Positions 10,586 through 22,080 of a stretch of DNA of 64,000 nucleotides are shown here, piece by piece (position 1 is the first letter of the stretch; each line of letters begins with the position of its first letter). The notes beneath the pieces are model-generated. The model saw only the letters and a list, made by a program, of their open reading frames with translations, was not told the DNA's origin and did no database searches. The DNA comes from Hemileia vastatrix. Taxonomy: Eukaryota; Basidiomycota; Pucciniomycetes; Pucciniales; Zaghouaniaceae. The stretch is from assembly GCA_030280995.1 (NCBI GenBank), contig JASXTE010000017.1, positions 23,264,498 through 23,328,497 on the forward strand. Direction: 5' to 3'. A program made the position numbers and the translations under genes.

Positions 10586-10789
10586 AAAAATTGTTCTTAG
10601 TAGATCTGTCAAGTATGGCAACTAATATATTATAAAAAATTTTCTATCATTAAATATTTTTTCCAATATTTTTTTCTTTTTTTTCTCTTTTATTAATTTT
10701 TTTATTTATTTTAATTTTTATCTTTTTTAATTTATTTAAATTTCCCTTTTTTTTTTCCTCTTTTTCAATTTTATTTATCCTTTTTAATT

Positions 10790-11125
10790 TTTTTCATTTA
10801 ATTTTGGATTTGTCTCTTCCAATTATTTTTTAAAGTTATGTCAAGATAGATTACTGTTTTTATATAATTGTGCATCTGGCCTTAGGTCCTTCTACTGGCT
10901 ATTACATAAAATAGGGAAACTTGATTGGGACCAGTGAAAATAATTGGTTCTAGAAATTTTCAATTTAAATTTTTTTCATTTAATTTTGGATTTGTCTCTT
11001 CCAATTATTTTTTAAAGTTACATCAAGATAGATTACTGTTTTTATATAATGGTGCATCTGGCCTTAGGTTGTTCTACTGTATTTTATACAAAATAGGAAA
11101 ACTTGATTGGGACTGGTGAAAATAA
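10790..11125. repeat. Tandem duplication, about 181 bp
   Basis: Two direct copies (about 10790-10945 and 10972-11125) share GGATTTGTCTCTTCCAATTA, GATAGATTACTG and GCATCTGGCCTTAGGT. It lies between the 3' ends of the convergent Tet-like and SANT-like genes. The frame at 10925-11119 is not a gene. Confidence 0.7.
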
Positions 11126-11185
11126 TTGGTTGTAAAAATTTTTAATTTTTTTTTCCATTTGATTTCTTTGATTCAATAAATTTCA

Positions 11186-11745
11186 GGGGGGTATTGCCAA
11201 ATTCTCATATCAGACTTTAAAAAAAATGACTTGAAAATTTGATGATACCCTTTCCTTAATTCAATAAAAAACAGGGGGGGTATTACCAAATTTTCATATC
11301 AGACTTTAAAAAAAATTTGACTTGAAAATTTGGTGATAACCTTTCCTTAATTCAATAAAATACAGGGGGGGGTATTGCCAAATTTTCATATCAGACTTTA
11401 AAAAAAATTTGACATGAAAACTTGGTGATTCCCTTCCCTTAATTCAATAAAATACAGGGGGGGTATTGACAAATTTGCATATCAGCCTTTAAAAAAAATT
11501 TAACTTGAAAATTTGGTGATACTCTTCCCTTCAATAAAATACAGGGGGGGGGGGGGGTATTGCCAAATTTTCATATGAGACTTTCAAAATAAAAATTGAT
11601 TTGAAATTTTGGTGATACCCATCCCTTACTTCAATAAAATTCAGGGGGAGTATTGCCAAAATTTCATATAAGACTTGCAAAATTCTTTACTTGAAAGAAT
11701 TTTGGTGATACCCACCCCTTAGTTCAATCAAATGCAGGGGTGGGA
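11186..11745. repeat. Inverted-repeat minisatellite, element 1
   Basis: Six to seven units of 86-99 bp start at about 11187, 11273, 11365, 11455, 11543, 11642 and 11736. Each opens with CAGGGGG and GTATTGCCAAATTTTCA and closes with TGAAAATTTGGTGATACCC, so each unit is itself a hairpin with arms of about 20 bp. Related arrays occupy the same intergenic position in elements 2 and 4. It sits between the convergent genes and may separate or terminate their transcripts (inference). Confidence 0.8.
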
Positions 11746-11958
11746 TTTTGAAATTTTCAAATGTGACTTGAAAATTTTATCTTAAAAAAAATTTTTAACA
11801 TTAAAAATTCTTGAAAAAAATTTTTGAAAAAGAATCTATAACATTAAAATATCAAAATTCAACAAATGATGGATAGAGTAAAGAAATACAGGAAATTAAG
11901 ATAAAATTTTTTGTGCAATTAAATTTGAACAGTTAAAGTTTGAGAGAAATAAAAAAAA

Positions 11959-13700
11959 CTAGTCATCAAACAATTTCTTTATATGTTCAATTTCCTCAAC
12001 AGAATTATTAGATTTAACACATTCTATCAAGAAATCTATCTTTTTGGAATTTTCTTTAAAGTCAAGCTTATATTTCATCTGTTCCGTGAGGTTTTTATGC
12101 TCAAGTGATTTCTCCTCTTTACATGATTTTTCAATACTTAAATATAACTTGAATTTCTTCTCCTTCAATTCTTGTACCCTCTCATCCTTCTGTAAAGAGA
12201 GTTTGTACTTCCTCTCCTCCAAGACTTGTGCCTTATCATCCTTCCGTGAAGAGATTTTGAACTTCTTCTCTTCCAAATCATGTACCCTGTCATCCCTCCT
12301 TGAAGAGAGCTCAAATTTTTGCTTTTCAAAATTAAGAGTCTCTTTAGCAACTTTCACTTGTTCTAGAGTGATAATAAATATTAACAAAAAGTAGAAGAAA
12401 AGCAGAGTAAACACTACGCAATATAGGGGGTGGACTTGCTAGCAAGTCCCCAACCTGAACTCAGGCACAACTCAGATGGAACTCAGACTGAACTCATACT
12501 GAACTCATATTGAACTCTACTTGAAGACCCACCTAAAACTGTTCTGCTGAGTGGTGTTTATCCCTGATTGTATGGTTCCTTTGTCAATAGCTCAATGTGT
12601 GTTCAATCTGTGGTGAACTTGAGTCCAAGGTTGCGGACTTGCTAACAAGTCCGCCCCCCATATTGCGTGGTGAAAGTATTAAGAGGTTTGGTATCACTTA
12701 CCAACATCATGTTTCTCCAAAAATTCTTCAATAGATGAAAAAGGGGTTTGAGATGAAGTATCACTTTTTCTTCTTCTTTGAGAGTGGAAATTAAGACTAC
12801 TTGAAGCCCTTTGATTTTTTTTCAAGGTCACAATTTCCTCTTCATCATTGTTGCTGGCTTTTGACTCAGTTGATTGTGGCTCCTGTGTTTGTTCTTCAGC
12901 CTATTTGGAAATAAGAAAATGTAAATAATGATAAAAATTTGTACTTTAGTTAGATCAGGTTGGTTTATATTGCCATTAGGATCTATTGAAATAATATCTT
13001 GATTTGTGGAAGTTAAATGAGGCAAGGCTTGAGTAGAGGAAGAAGGAAAAAGATTTCTTTTGACATCATGTTTGGAGATAGAATATTCACCATCAAAAAT
13101 GATTGCAGGATTAACATCAGCTCTCTCTCTGAAAATAGCATCCATATATTTAAAGTAAGGACATAAAGAATCAATTTTATCCTCTATGGATTTGATGCCC
13201 TTACTGATATTGAGGTCAGTAATACCAAAAACAGTAGAAGATGAAAGAGGTGTTGCCTTCTTGTATTTGGATCAATAATTCTTGAAGCATTCATACATCT
13301 TTTTGGTTAAAGATCTATTTTTCCCTTGGTCTTATGCCATATTTTGTTGGCCATTAGAAGATAACCATTAAATTTCGATGCTGGGAGCTGTCCTACTTTA
13401 GTCGCATTTTTGGTACCAAAACAAGAATCATAGTTAGATTTAGTTTTCAGCCAGTTGATAAGAATGAGATGATCATCTTTTTTTAATTGAATGGTCTTTG
13501 ATTTCTCAGCTGAGCGGGGGAAAGAGGGAGTAGTCTGATTTGAAGAACAACTGGGGTAAGGCTGCCTTTGAGAAGATCTATGATGAAGGGGAATGTTAAG
13601 ATAATAGAAGATGAAAAGAGAAAAAACAAGTAGATGAGATGGCAAGGTGTTCTGAATGGAGAGAATAGACTGGATAAGATGAGAATGGGAGTGCACAGCA
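11959..13700 (-). pseudogene. SANT/Myb-like gene with coiled-coil tail, element 1
   Basis: Harbinger elements normally pair the transposase with a Myb/SANT-like protein that helps bind the ends. Visible here on the minus strand: LKKDDHLILINWLKTKSNYDSCFG (SANT helix region, near 13470-13400), NGYLLMANKIWHKTKGKID, then YMDAIFRERADVNP (13145 downward). A middle part follows with SQTPFSSIEEFL. The last exon (12414-11959) is strongly charged coiled coil built on repeated LEEKKFK units. It ends FLIECVKSNNSVEEIEHIKKLFDD. Stops break it near 13310 and 13180. A MITE (12412-12672) lies in the intron before the coiled-coil exon. Confidence 0.7.
12412..12672. mobile_element. CACTA-type MITE, copy b
   Basis: 261 bp, closely similar to the element at 9050-9299, with the same terminal repeats (CACTACGCAATATAGGGGG and the inverse of CACCACGCAATATGGGGGG). 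It is flanked by AAA on both sides (12409-12411 and 12673-12675). It lies inside an intron of the SANT-like gene. Confidence 0.85.
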
Positions 13701-13935
13701 AGGTAGAAGGCATATCCAGAGAGTAGTCAAAGATTTGTTTATGAATGAAAGTAGGCCAAGATGTGGTTATGAAAAATTGAGTAGAAAAATGTTGGATAAG
13801 AGGTCAACTTTGACATGTAAAGTTTCTAATAACTCAATTATTAGAAAAAATAATTGCGGAAGATAATTGTGGTATAAGGATTTTTATCCACAATTAATTT
13901 AATTTCAGATTGGTCAACTTTGTTACCCCCCATGA

Positions 13936-14188
13936 AGTAAATATGCCTAATATCCTACAACAAATATTTCTTGGGCATTTTTTTGACTTGCAATTGTTTC
14001 ATCAAAGTAATTAAGCAAGTGAAACACATTATTTAATAAAATTTTAATTTTTTATTTTAAAAATTAGTGATTCCATAAAAACAATTAATTGTTTGATTTA
14101 AAATAAATATTATACTAGTAAATTAGTTTAAATAATTTAATTACTCAAGTTTGATACTTAATTAATTATTTACATTAATTCTTTGCAT
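13936..14188. other. AT-rich interval without gene
   Basis: Sequence between the putative right end of element 1 and LTR B. I see only AT-rich sequence and no reading frame of note. Confidence 0.5.
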
Positions 14189-15242
14189 TGTGGTCATCCA
14201 AAATTGGCTGGGGCCCTTGTTGTGTAGTTTGCTACTGTTTGGTGATGTCTTAAATGGAATTGATTTCTGTTAATGGTATTTTTCTACATTCAGGGGCTTA
14301 ATATTGAATTTAAAGGGATTGGCTACTATCATAGGATAGCCCTAGTTTTTTTCTATATTTTATGTTTTTTTGATTTTTTCATATTCTAAGTTTTAAGGGC
14401 TCTTCTGTTCACTTTTCACTTTTTACTACAACTGTTTAATTTTGTTTTTTAAGTTTTTTGGGCTAAAATTAAGTCTTAGGTTTAAGTGCTTAGTACCATT
14501 GGATAGACCTAATTTAGCTCTATCTTTCATGTATTGATGACTTTTAGCTTAATTTTGTCTTTTAAAGGTTTTTGTGGTGTGCTGTGATTTTTTAATTGTA
14601 ATTTAGTGTTTTTTGACTTCAGGGAGGTCCTCTGCCTCTAGGAGGACCACTTGACGTCTTGTGAACTACGCCCCTCAGCCATGGAATTTCAAGGAGCGTT
14701 TCTAGAGGGTTTTTATGCAATTTGACTGTCAGAATCACCAAATTTATTGCTGTAGCATTGATTTTTAGATGGTGGTCTCTGTGTACATACTGAATAGGAC
14801 AGTTTGGGGCATCTTTAATTATCATAAAACTATCTGGTAATTAGATCACTGTATCTCACTTTGTTTTCAATGTTTTTTTGCCACAATTGGTCTTGTTTTT
14901 TGCAAGTTGAGTTCTTCATTTAACTTAACTTTGGCAACTGTTTTCTATGGTGTAGCTTTGCAACCTGCATCAAGTATTATTGCTGTTTTCTGTGAAATAA
15001 ATGCACAGTGTTTTGGTTTTCTGATGTGGATCTTTCTGCATTTCAGGTTTTCTATCTAGGCTAATGTTTTTACTTGTTAAGAAGTCATGAAGTATGTTGG
15101 AAGGGATATTGTAACAGTCTTTAATTTTCTGTATCATGTTAATCTAACCTGGTAGTTCTAAAATGGAAAGGGGTTTTTCTCTGTGGTTTTTCTCCAACTC
15201 CATTGGTCAAGGCCTATATCTAGTACTAAAAGATTTTCTACA
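14189..15242 (+). mobile_element. LTR B, homologous to LTR A
   Basis: About 1054 bp, beginning TGTGG and ending TCTACA, in the same orientation as LTR A. No polypurine tract precedes it (ATTCTTTGCAT), and no recognisable primer-binding site or gag follows. A solo LTR, or the partner of LTR A after loss of the interior, both fit. It contains a decayed version of the GC-rich tract (14620-14690). Confidence 0.65.
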
Positions 15243-15634
15243 GTATCAAAATGGTATAATATTTATGTTTCATTTAAACTAATGATTATTTAAATAACTC
15301 TGAAACCTTTTTTAGAATTAAAATAGTTACATTCTTCTGTTTCATACCAAATTAATGTCCTGCTTAGTTTTATTAAATTGTTTGAGGTTTTAATGGGTGG
15401 AAACATTGGGTTTTAACTCCTGTTTTAGTGAATGGTTTCATTTCAACCTCATATTCTTATTAAACTTATTTTTAATTTGTTTTATGTTATTTTTACATTG
15501 TACCTACATCTGAATGGCGCTTCTGAAGGCCTTTTTGCCCATATAAAGTCCTTGCTTACTTCCTTACTTACTTTATTTACAATTTTCTAGAATATTTTAT
15601 CTTCAGTTTTGTTTTTAGCTTCAACTCAGCCAAC

Positions 15635-18600
15635 ATGTTTTCTAAGAAAAATTTATCTCACTTCAAATTTTTGACTCTCTCAGAAACCATGTCTTCTAAT
15701 CAAGGCTTTGTTTTCAAATGCACCAAGTTCAACTGTTTTGATAATAACTACATTGATGAAGATGGAAAAGAAGAAAGAGGAAAATATTTTACAAGATATA
15801 TCTGATATGGGTAGAACTTAAGAAAAGAGCTACTGATTGAGGCATGTAAAAAGCAAATGTTGAAAGTTTTGATTCTTCTTTGGAACAGAAATCATCAGAT
15901 GTAATTGTATGCAATGTGATGAAATTATTTTGTACAATGTTTAAGTCAAAATTTATTAATCTGAAAATTATATGATCTTGACTCACCAACTTTGCAAAAT
16001 TTTACAAGTTATTCTGATGATAATCAACTCACTTCTTCCAATTCTGCACCACAAAAATCTTCAGCAAATAATGCTGATATTCTATTTGTTGATACTCATT
16101 ATTTTGAGCCACCAAAAATCAACCAATACTCATCTGATATGACACTATCATTAATCGATATTGCTCATAGCTGCATTATTTTAAAAATTTCAAACAAAAA
16201 ATTACTATAAAACTAAAGGTTGAGAGGTATTGGCTTTGTAAACTATCTTTTCAGCCTCATTATTTATTACCTAACTCCAATACCAACCCAATTATTCCAA
16301 AATCAATACCAACAGTTCTATATATACTTAATCTCATACTACCCATCAAAAAATTTCTGTGTTTCCCTACCTGATTCCATCATCCTTTAAAAATGCATCC
16401 AAATACAGCTTATTACATTTAAAGTGTGAATAATTTATTTTAGACAGTTTTGAAGCTAGAAGCAATGAGACCCCTCAATCCAACACCTTGCTTTTTTTTG
16501 AAAACCCAAAAAATAAAAATATCCTCAAATTAATGAAGACATTTAGTCAACAGTCATTCATTGACTGTATTTTATGGCTCTTGAAATTGCCAAATTTTGA
16601 GAATGATCTTTATGCCCCACTTTGACACTTTCAGAAAGATGAGGATACATACACTGATGTTTGGGATGGATCAATTTGTAAAGAAATGGCTGATGATGAT
16701 GAGAATAATTTTACTGGTGAGAGTGGAAATCTTGTGTTTAGTTTCTATATTGACTGGTTTAACCCTTTTTCAAACAATAAGGGACATGGTATTGTATCTT
16801 TTGGAGAAAATATGCTGGCTTTTCTCAACCTTGATCCTTGTATACAATATAAGAAGAGCATATATTTCTTGTTGGAACAACACCGGTCCCTCATGAGCCA
16901 AACTTAGATCATTGAAACAACATAATTGAGCCATTGATTCAAGAGCTGATAAAATTATAGAAAGGCTGTTTTTTCTCAAAAACTCACCAACACTATGAAG
17001 GATAATTGATTAAGGTAGTTATTTTTCCTCTTATTTCTGATTTACCAGCAGTAAGAAAGGTATCTGGATTCTCCTCTAATTCATCAAATCTTTCTTGTTC
17101 TTTCTGTTTAATCACACAAAAACAATTAGCAAAGGAATATGAATCTACATCTATATAATCTCTTTCAAAGAAAAAAAAATTATTTTGCAGCTGAAAAGTG
17201 GAGAACAGCTTCAAATCCTCACAAACAGTTTTCAATATTTAAGTCAGACAGTGTTTGCTACTCAAAATTCTTAGAGCTTCTGTATTGCAAGCCTATAGAT
17301 TTTATAAGTATTGAATTGATGTATTTCTTGCTTCTGGGAATGGCTAAGTACTTTAGTCATAATTATATTAAAGTCAAAACAGTAGGAAAACAATTATCCA
17401 CCCTGTCATTAAAAAAAAGGCTCATCTTATAATCAAGAGTCTCAAAAGAAAAGAAAGGATACTGTATACTTCTCTGATGATAATTCAAAACAATTATCCT
17501 CCTTTTCTTTATCTTCCATTTCTCCATATAATCTATGATCATCTTCTGTTTCCCTAAATAATTTAGCACCCTCCATTTCTTTTGATAATTCAAAATCATC
17601 CTCTATAACCCCTTAAAATCTACAATCCTCTTCTATTCCCCCAAAAAATATATGATATTCCTATTTTTCCTTCCATGTTTCACAGTCCTCCTCTTCCAAA
17701 ATCACTCAAAAAAACTAGGAGTAACCCTACTAAAACAACAAAGATGTCCATTCTACCTTCTGATGATAAATCAGAATTAAGCTCAACATTAAAAACTCTT
17801 AAGCGAAAAAATGTCAAGGAAGATAGAAATATAAGAAAATTTCAAAATACAGCCCACTCATCCTCAGATTCTTCTGAGGATGAGTGGTCCTTGAAAGAGA
17901 AGGAAAAGTAAGATGAAATTTATTCAAATAAATCAAGTCCATTATCTTGTTTAATATCTGCTGAAGAATTAGAAAATAAGGAAATTGTTTACAAATCAGA
18001 TTCTGATGATATGATTTGGCAAAAAAATTTTCAACAACAACTAGCTCACAATCATGCTACAGATAATGAGGAAAACAAATGTGAAAATTAATCAATGAAT
18101 CTGGAGGAAATTTTCTATTTTTTAGAGAGTTATTTTTCAAACTGATCTTCCAATATGAATTTCATAGGTTCTTGAATGCTTTTGTCAGCCAGCTTTTACC
18201 TTAAACGCTTCTAAATGGCTCATAATTTATAAAGTATTTTTTGTCCAATTGCTCATACCTCATTGGTCATTACCATCAGCTGGAAAGAGAGAGAAAAAAC
18301 TTAAGGGAATGTTGGAGTGTCTAAATAAGTTTATCAATATTCTCACTTTGTTACAAATTGATAGAAAAAATCTTAGTAGCTTATCACAGCTTTTAAATGA
18401 ATATGAAGCTCATTTGAAAGAAAATTACATATCAATTAATATGAAGCCAAATGTCCATCTTGCCCAGCACTATCCAGAAGTTATTATGCGTTATGAACCA
18501 CCATCATCTACAGCAGCTCGGGCGCAGGAAAGAATGAATGGATTCTTAGGCTCAATAAAAGATAATAATAAAATTGGTTTGTTTTAAAAAATTTAAATTT

Positions 18601-18956
18601 CACTTGAATGTATTTTTTATACTTAACTTATAAAATAAAATTTGGGTCAAATGGATAAAATAATGATGAAAAATTTTGGAGAGATCTGTCACTTTAATTC
18701 ATTTATGGAATGGGCTATTTTTGGTAGTCATGAATGCGTAAGAAATTTATTTTTAAATAAAAAAGAAGCTAATGATAGAATTCATAAAGAAGTTGTTTTG
18801 GATGAAAGTACTTTAAAATTGTGGAATTCTTATTTTGCAAATTCAATGGTCATTAGAGCACATTTTTTTTTAAATATTTTGAGTGTTAAAAATTTATGGA
18901 TTTCAGGTCTTGAGAAAAAGTGTCAACACAATCAAAACCTTTTTTATAAAAAATAG
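15635..18956 (+). pseudogene. Tnp2-type (CACTA-like) transposase, degenerate copy
   Basis: Pieces appear in the order expected for the basidiomycete Tnp2 family. The N-terminal Cys-containing segment KCTKFNCFDNNYIDEDG is near 15718. A middle block near 16686-16900 reads VWDGSICKEM, then NLVFSFYIDWFNPF and KGHGIVSFGENMLAFLNL. An acidic linker (17675-18090) has SSDSSEDEW. A C-terminal block (18249-18587) reads KPNVHLAQHYPEVIMRYEPP and ERMNGFLGSIKDNNKIG. A trailing part (18642-18956) resembles the family's C-terminus. Many stops and frameshifts separate the blocks. Element 2 lies just downstream at 19607 and may have inserted into the remains. 15243-15634 shows no gene. Confidence 0.65.
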
Positions 18957-19606
18957 AAGCTATAGCTGTTATGGCCATCATCAGGGAAACTCAATGATTG
19001 AAATTCATCATTTGGGTTAATTATGAATGGAGTGATTATGAGAATTCGGTATGATAGAAATATTTCAAAAGATACTTTTTTACTCATTGTTATCTTCAAA
19101 AATATAGAGGATATCAAATTTAATAATTTTTTTTCTCCTGGTCTTGAAGCCATTCTTTGTTACAACAACTTGGAGAAGGAAGTTGTGATTTAAATAAATG
19201 AAATAAAAGGACATATATCTAGATTATTCAACCCATCAATTTTTTTAGGAATCAGACATGAACCTTAAACATTTATATCTTTTTCTACTTTATCTGGTAG
19301 TTACAATGATTCATAAAAATGATATGTCAACAAATTTGTAATTTAGTTCTTTAAAAAAATGAGAATCTTATTTTTTTCCAAATTTCAAGAAATATAGTTT
19401 GGCTACAGTTGAATTTGATTTTTCCTATTCATCTTTACCAAGTAGCCTACATGCAAGAAAATTTTCTCAGGTGTTTTTTGGGGAATCAACATTTCTCAGG
19501 TATTTATGTAAAATTAAATCACCTATGGATAATATTTTAAATGAATTTTTTTTAATTCATCTGGAAAAGAAATATCAATTGTGTTTTTCACATCATTAAA
19601 ATTTAT
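18957..19606. other. Decayed transposase 3' flank, no gene
   Basis: AT-rich sequence with short broken frames (for example 19399-19599) that could be the eroded end of the Tnp2 copy. I cannot assign a function. Confidence 0.4.
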
Positions 19607-19660
19607 TAGGGGGTGTCAGTTCTGGAAAATCCGCACTTAACTTAAGTGCGGATTTCAAAC
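19607..19660 (+). repeat. Left terminal inverted repeat, element 2
   Basis: GGGGGTGTCAGTTCTGG followed by a 29-bp palindrome (19627-19655) with 13-bp arms around ACT. It matches the inverse of 25922-25976 and the ends of the element at 55764-57580. Confidence 0.85.
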
Positions 19661-19978
19661 CAAATCAGCACTTACAAATCAGTACTTAAATTTTGCAAAA
19701 AAGTCACTTATTTCAAAAATGGGTGTCAGTTATGACCTCAAATCAGCACTTTTTTCCCTTTTTTTTTCACAACAACATGTTGGCCACAAAACATCCCTTT
19801 CTTTCTTACCCCATCCCTGTCACATGTGACACACTGAACTTCCTCGCTACCTACCCATCAATCCTCGGCACACACCCCTTCCTGAAATTTTCAACATTTT
19901 GACCAGGCATGTTTACATTCTTTTTTACTTATTTCTTCTACCTCTTAATCTTTTTTCTTGTTATGTTCCAGTTTCATA

Positions 19979-21289
19979 ATGCCTCCTAGACATTCCAAAT
20001 CTCAAAAAGTAACTCAAAAATCTTCTTCCTCACAAAAGTCTCCTCGTAAAGCAAGCCCTACACCTGAAAAATCAAAGGCAGGTTCAGGTCAGCTTAAAAA
20101 GGATGATTATCTCATCATAATCAACTTCCTTAAAATAAAATCAAATTTTGAAGCATGTTTTGGATGTGAAAAGTCCACTTGTATTGGACTTCCACCTTCT
20201 TCAAAGGTTAATGGCTACTTATTGATGGCCAATGAAGTAAGGAAGAAAACAAGGGGGAGAATCGATATCAATCCTAAACAAATGAAGGAGAGATTTAAGA
20301 GTTACCATTCAAAATATAAAAAGACCCATCATGCTGCAAATGAAACTCGCTTTGGTATTGACGATGATGATTTGGAGATTGGAATTACTACTGTTTCCGA
20401 AAAGCTCAATGTCATGTGTCCTTTCTATGAGGAAATGGATAATCTTTTTGGCTCCCAAGTTGATGTAAACCCTTGTTTTCTACACGATACTACTAAGCAT
20501 ATACCCTCTGGATCTCAACCATCAATTAATCCTCCTGAAATACCTGTACATCAACAGGATCAATCCCCTCCACCTTCTAACCATAGTTCAGCTGAAGTAA
20601 ATCCCGACTATCAAGCAGAACAATTATATCACAGCAGATCTGAATCCTCAGAGGCCCAAAATTTAAATGTATGTTTACTTTTTGTTTTTTCTTCAATTCT
20701 TCTCTGAATTTCTCTTTCTTTCTAGTCTCCTCCTACTCAAACTCAATCTCCATTAAATTATCTCAATTCTGAACATGTGAATCCCACTTTAGAAGCTGCT
20801 TTAGATGAACTTCCTGAAGCCTCTTGTTCAAACTCCAAACTAAAGCGTCGAGCCTCAACTTAAATGAACTTGAACCATCTATTAAAACGTGGTAATACTT
20901 CAACAAGCTCATTTGGCTCCCTTGAGGATTATTTTGAAAAAAAAGATATAAGTAAGTTTCATTTACTATATATCTTAATCATTAACTCATTTATTTATTT
21001 CAATTTAATTTTCTCAGCAAAATCAACTATTGCGAATAATGCCCTTGACTTTGAGAAGATGAAGTTTGATCATATGCTAAGGAAAGATCAGCAAGCCTTA
21101 GATTTGGAAGAAAAAAAATTTGAGGCAGAGAAGATGGAAAGAGTAAATGACTGTCAATTTTAAAGAGAAATGGCTTCTTGTGAATTGGAAAAACAAGAGA
21201 GTTTTAAAAAAAAAGATTTCATTATGGAATGTGTTAAAAATGGCCAATCTTATGAGGACATTAAAAAATTACTTGACCTTTTCAATTGA
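19979..21289 (+). pseudogene. SANT/Myb-like gene with coiled-coil tail, element 2
   Basis: Three exons: 19979-20668, 20726-20951 and 21018-21289 (introns GT-AG, 57 and 66 bp), together 396 codons. Start at MPPRHSK, preceded by an upstream splice-like pair in the 5' leader. Residues about 45-135 form the DNA-binding region: LKKDDYLIIINFLKIKSNF, VNGYLLMANEVRKKTRGRID, KQMKERFKSYHSKYKKTH. A Ser/Pro-rich middle follows, then exon 3 with ALDFEKMKFDHMLRKDQ and LDLEEKKFEAEKM coiled coil, ending MECVKNGQSYEDIKKLLDLFN. Two in-frame TAA stops (20861-20863, 21161-21163) are the only damage. It is the likely end-binding partner of the transposase. The gene converges on the Tet-like gene. Confidence 0.75.
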
Positions 21290-21554
21290 TAAATTGTTTT
21301 TCTAGTTAATTTAATTTTGTTTGATTTCTTTTTGGTAATATTTTCTTATATGCTGACTTATAAAAGGTCTTGAATATAGTATGTTATTTTTGACAAATTT
21401 TTGAAAATATCATACATTTTTTCTATCTTTACATTCAAGTCAATAAGTTTGCTTATACTTAAAATTTGAAAATATAATAAAAAATTTCTATCTTTACTTT
21501 CATGTCAATAATTTTGCTTATCTAAATACTTCTAAGTCAATAAAATTCAATATC

Positions 21555-21720
21555 TCTTTTAAAAATTTGGCAATACCCTCCCCTGCATTTCATTGAAACA
21601 AGGGGTGGGTACCACCAAATTTTTCTAAGTCATCAATTTCACATGTCAGATTTAAAAAATTGGCAATACCCTCCTCTGCATTTTATTGAAGTAAAGGGTG
21701 AAAGTCATCAAAATTTAATA
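21555..21720. repeat. Inverted-repeat minisatellite, element 2
   Basis: Two units of about 85 bp with TTTGGCAATACCCTCCCCTGC, then AAGGGGTGGGTACCACCAAA. This is the same family and same position as the arrays at 11186-11745 and 59270-59790, here contracted to two copies. Confidence 0.7.
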
Positions 21721-22080
21721 TAATTACATAAATTAATTAATATATAAATAAGATATGTCAAATGTACTACTTTTAAAGTAATGACAATTACTCTAGCCAA
21801 AATTCAGACCAAATCGAGAAACAAAAGTTTGGGACTTTACACAGGTATAGGCTAGAGGAACCCCATGAAACAAATTAATGTTATCATTATTACCATTTAT
21901 ACAACACAAGGTTGTTGGCCCATTACTTTAATTTCATAAATTGAAATATAATATTTATTTATTATAAATTTATGGAAGAATATTAAATATTTGGTGACTC
22001 TACGAATCCCCATACTTTTTAGATCTACCTAAAGAATGTTTGAATTTATCACCTTTTTCTTATTTTTTTAACTTGTTTAT

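Larger units (their letters stand above)
5608..13935. mobile_element. Harbinger/Tet element 1 (decayed)
   Basis: It carries the same parts in the same relative order as element 2: transposase (+), pyrimidine/purine palindrome, Tet-like gene (+), inverted-repeat minisatellite and convergent SANT-like gene (-). Two copies of one small MITE have inserted, one just before the Tet-like start and one in a SANT-gene intron. The right end probably lies near the ACCCCCC at 13930, which reads GGGGGGTAAC on the other strand; no matching left terminal repeat is recognisable. The element is bracketed by LTR A and LTR B. 5608-5884 and 13715-13935 hold nothing else I can name. Confidence 0.7.
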
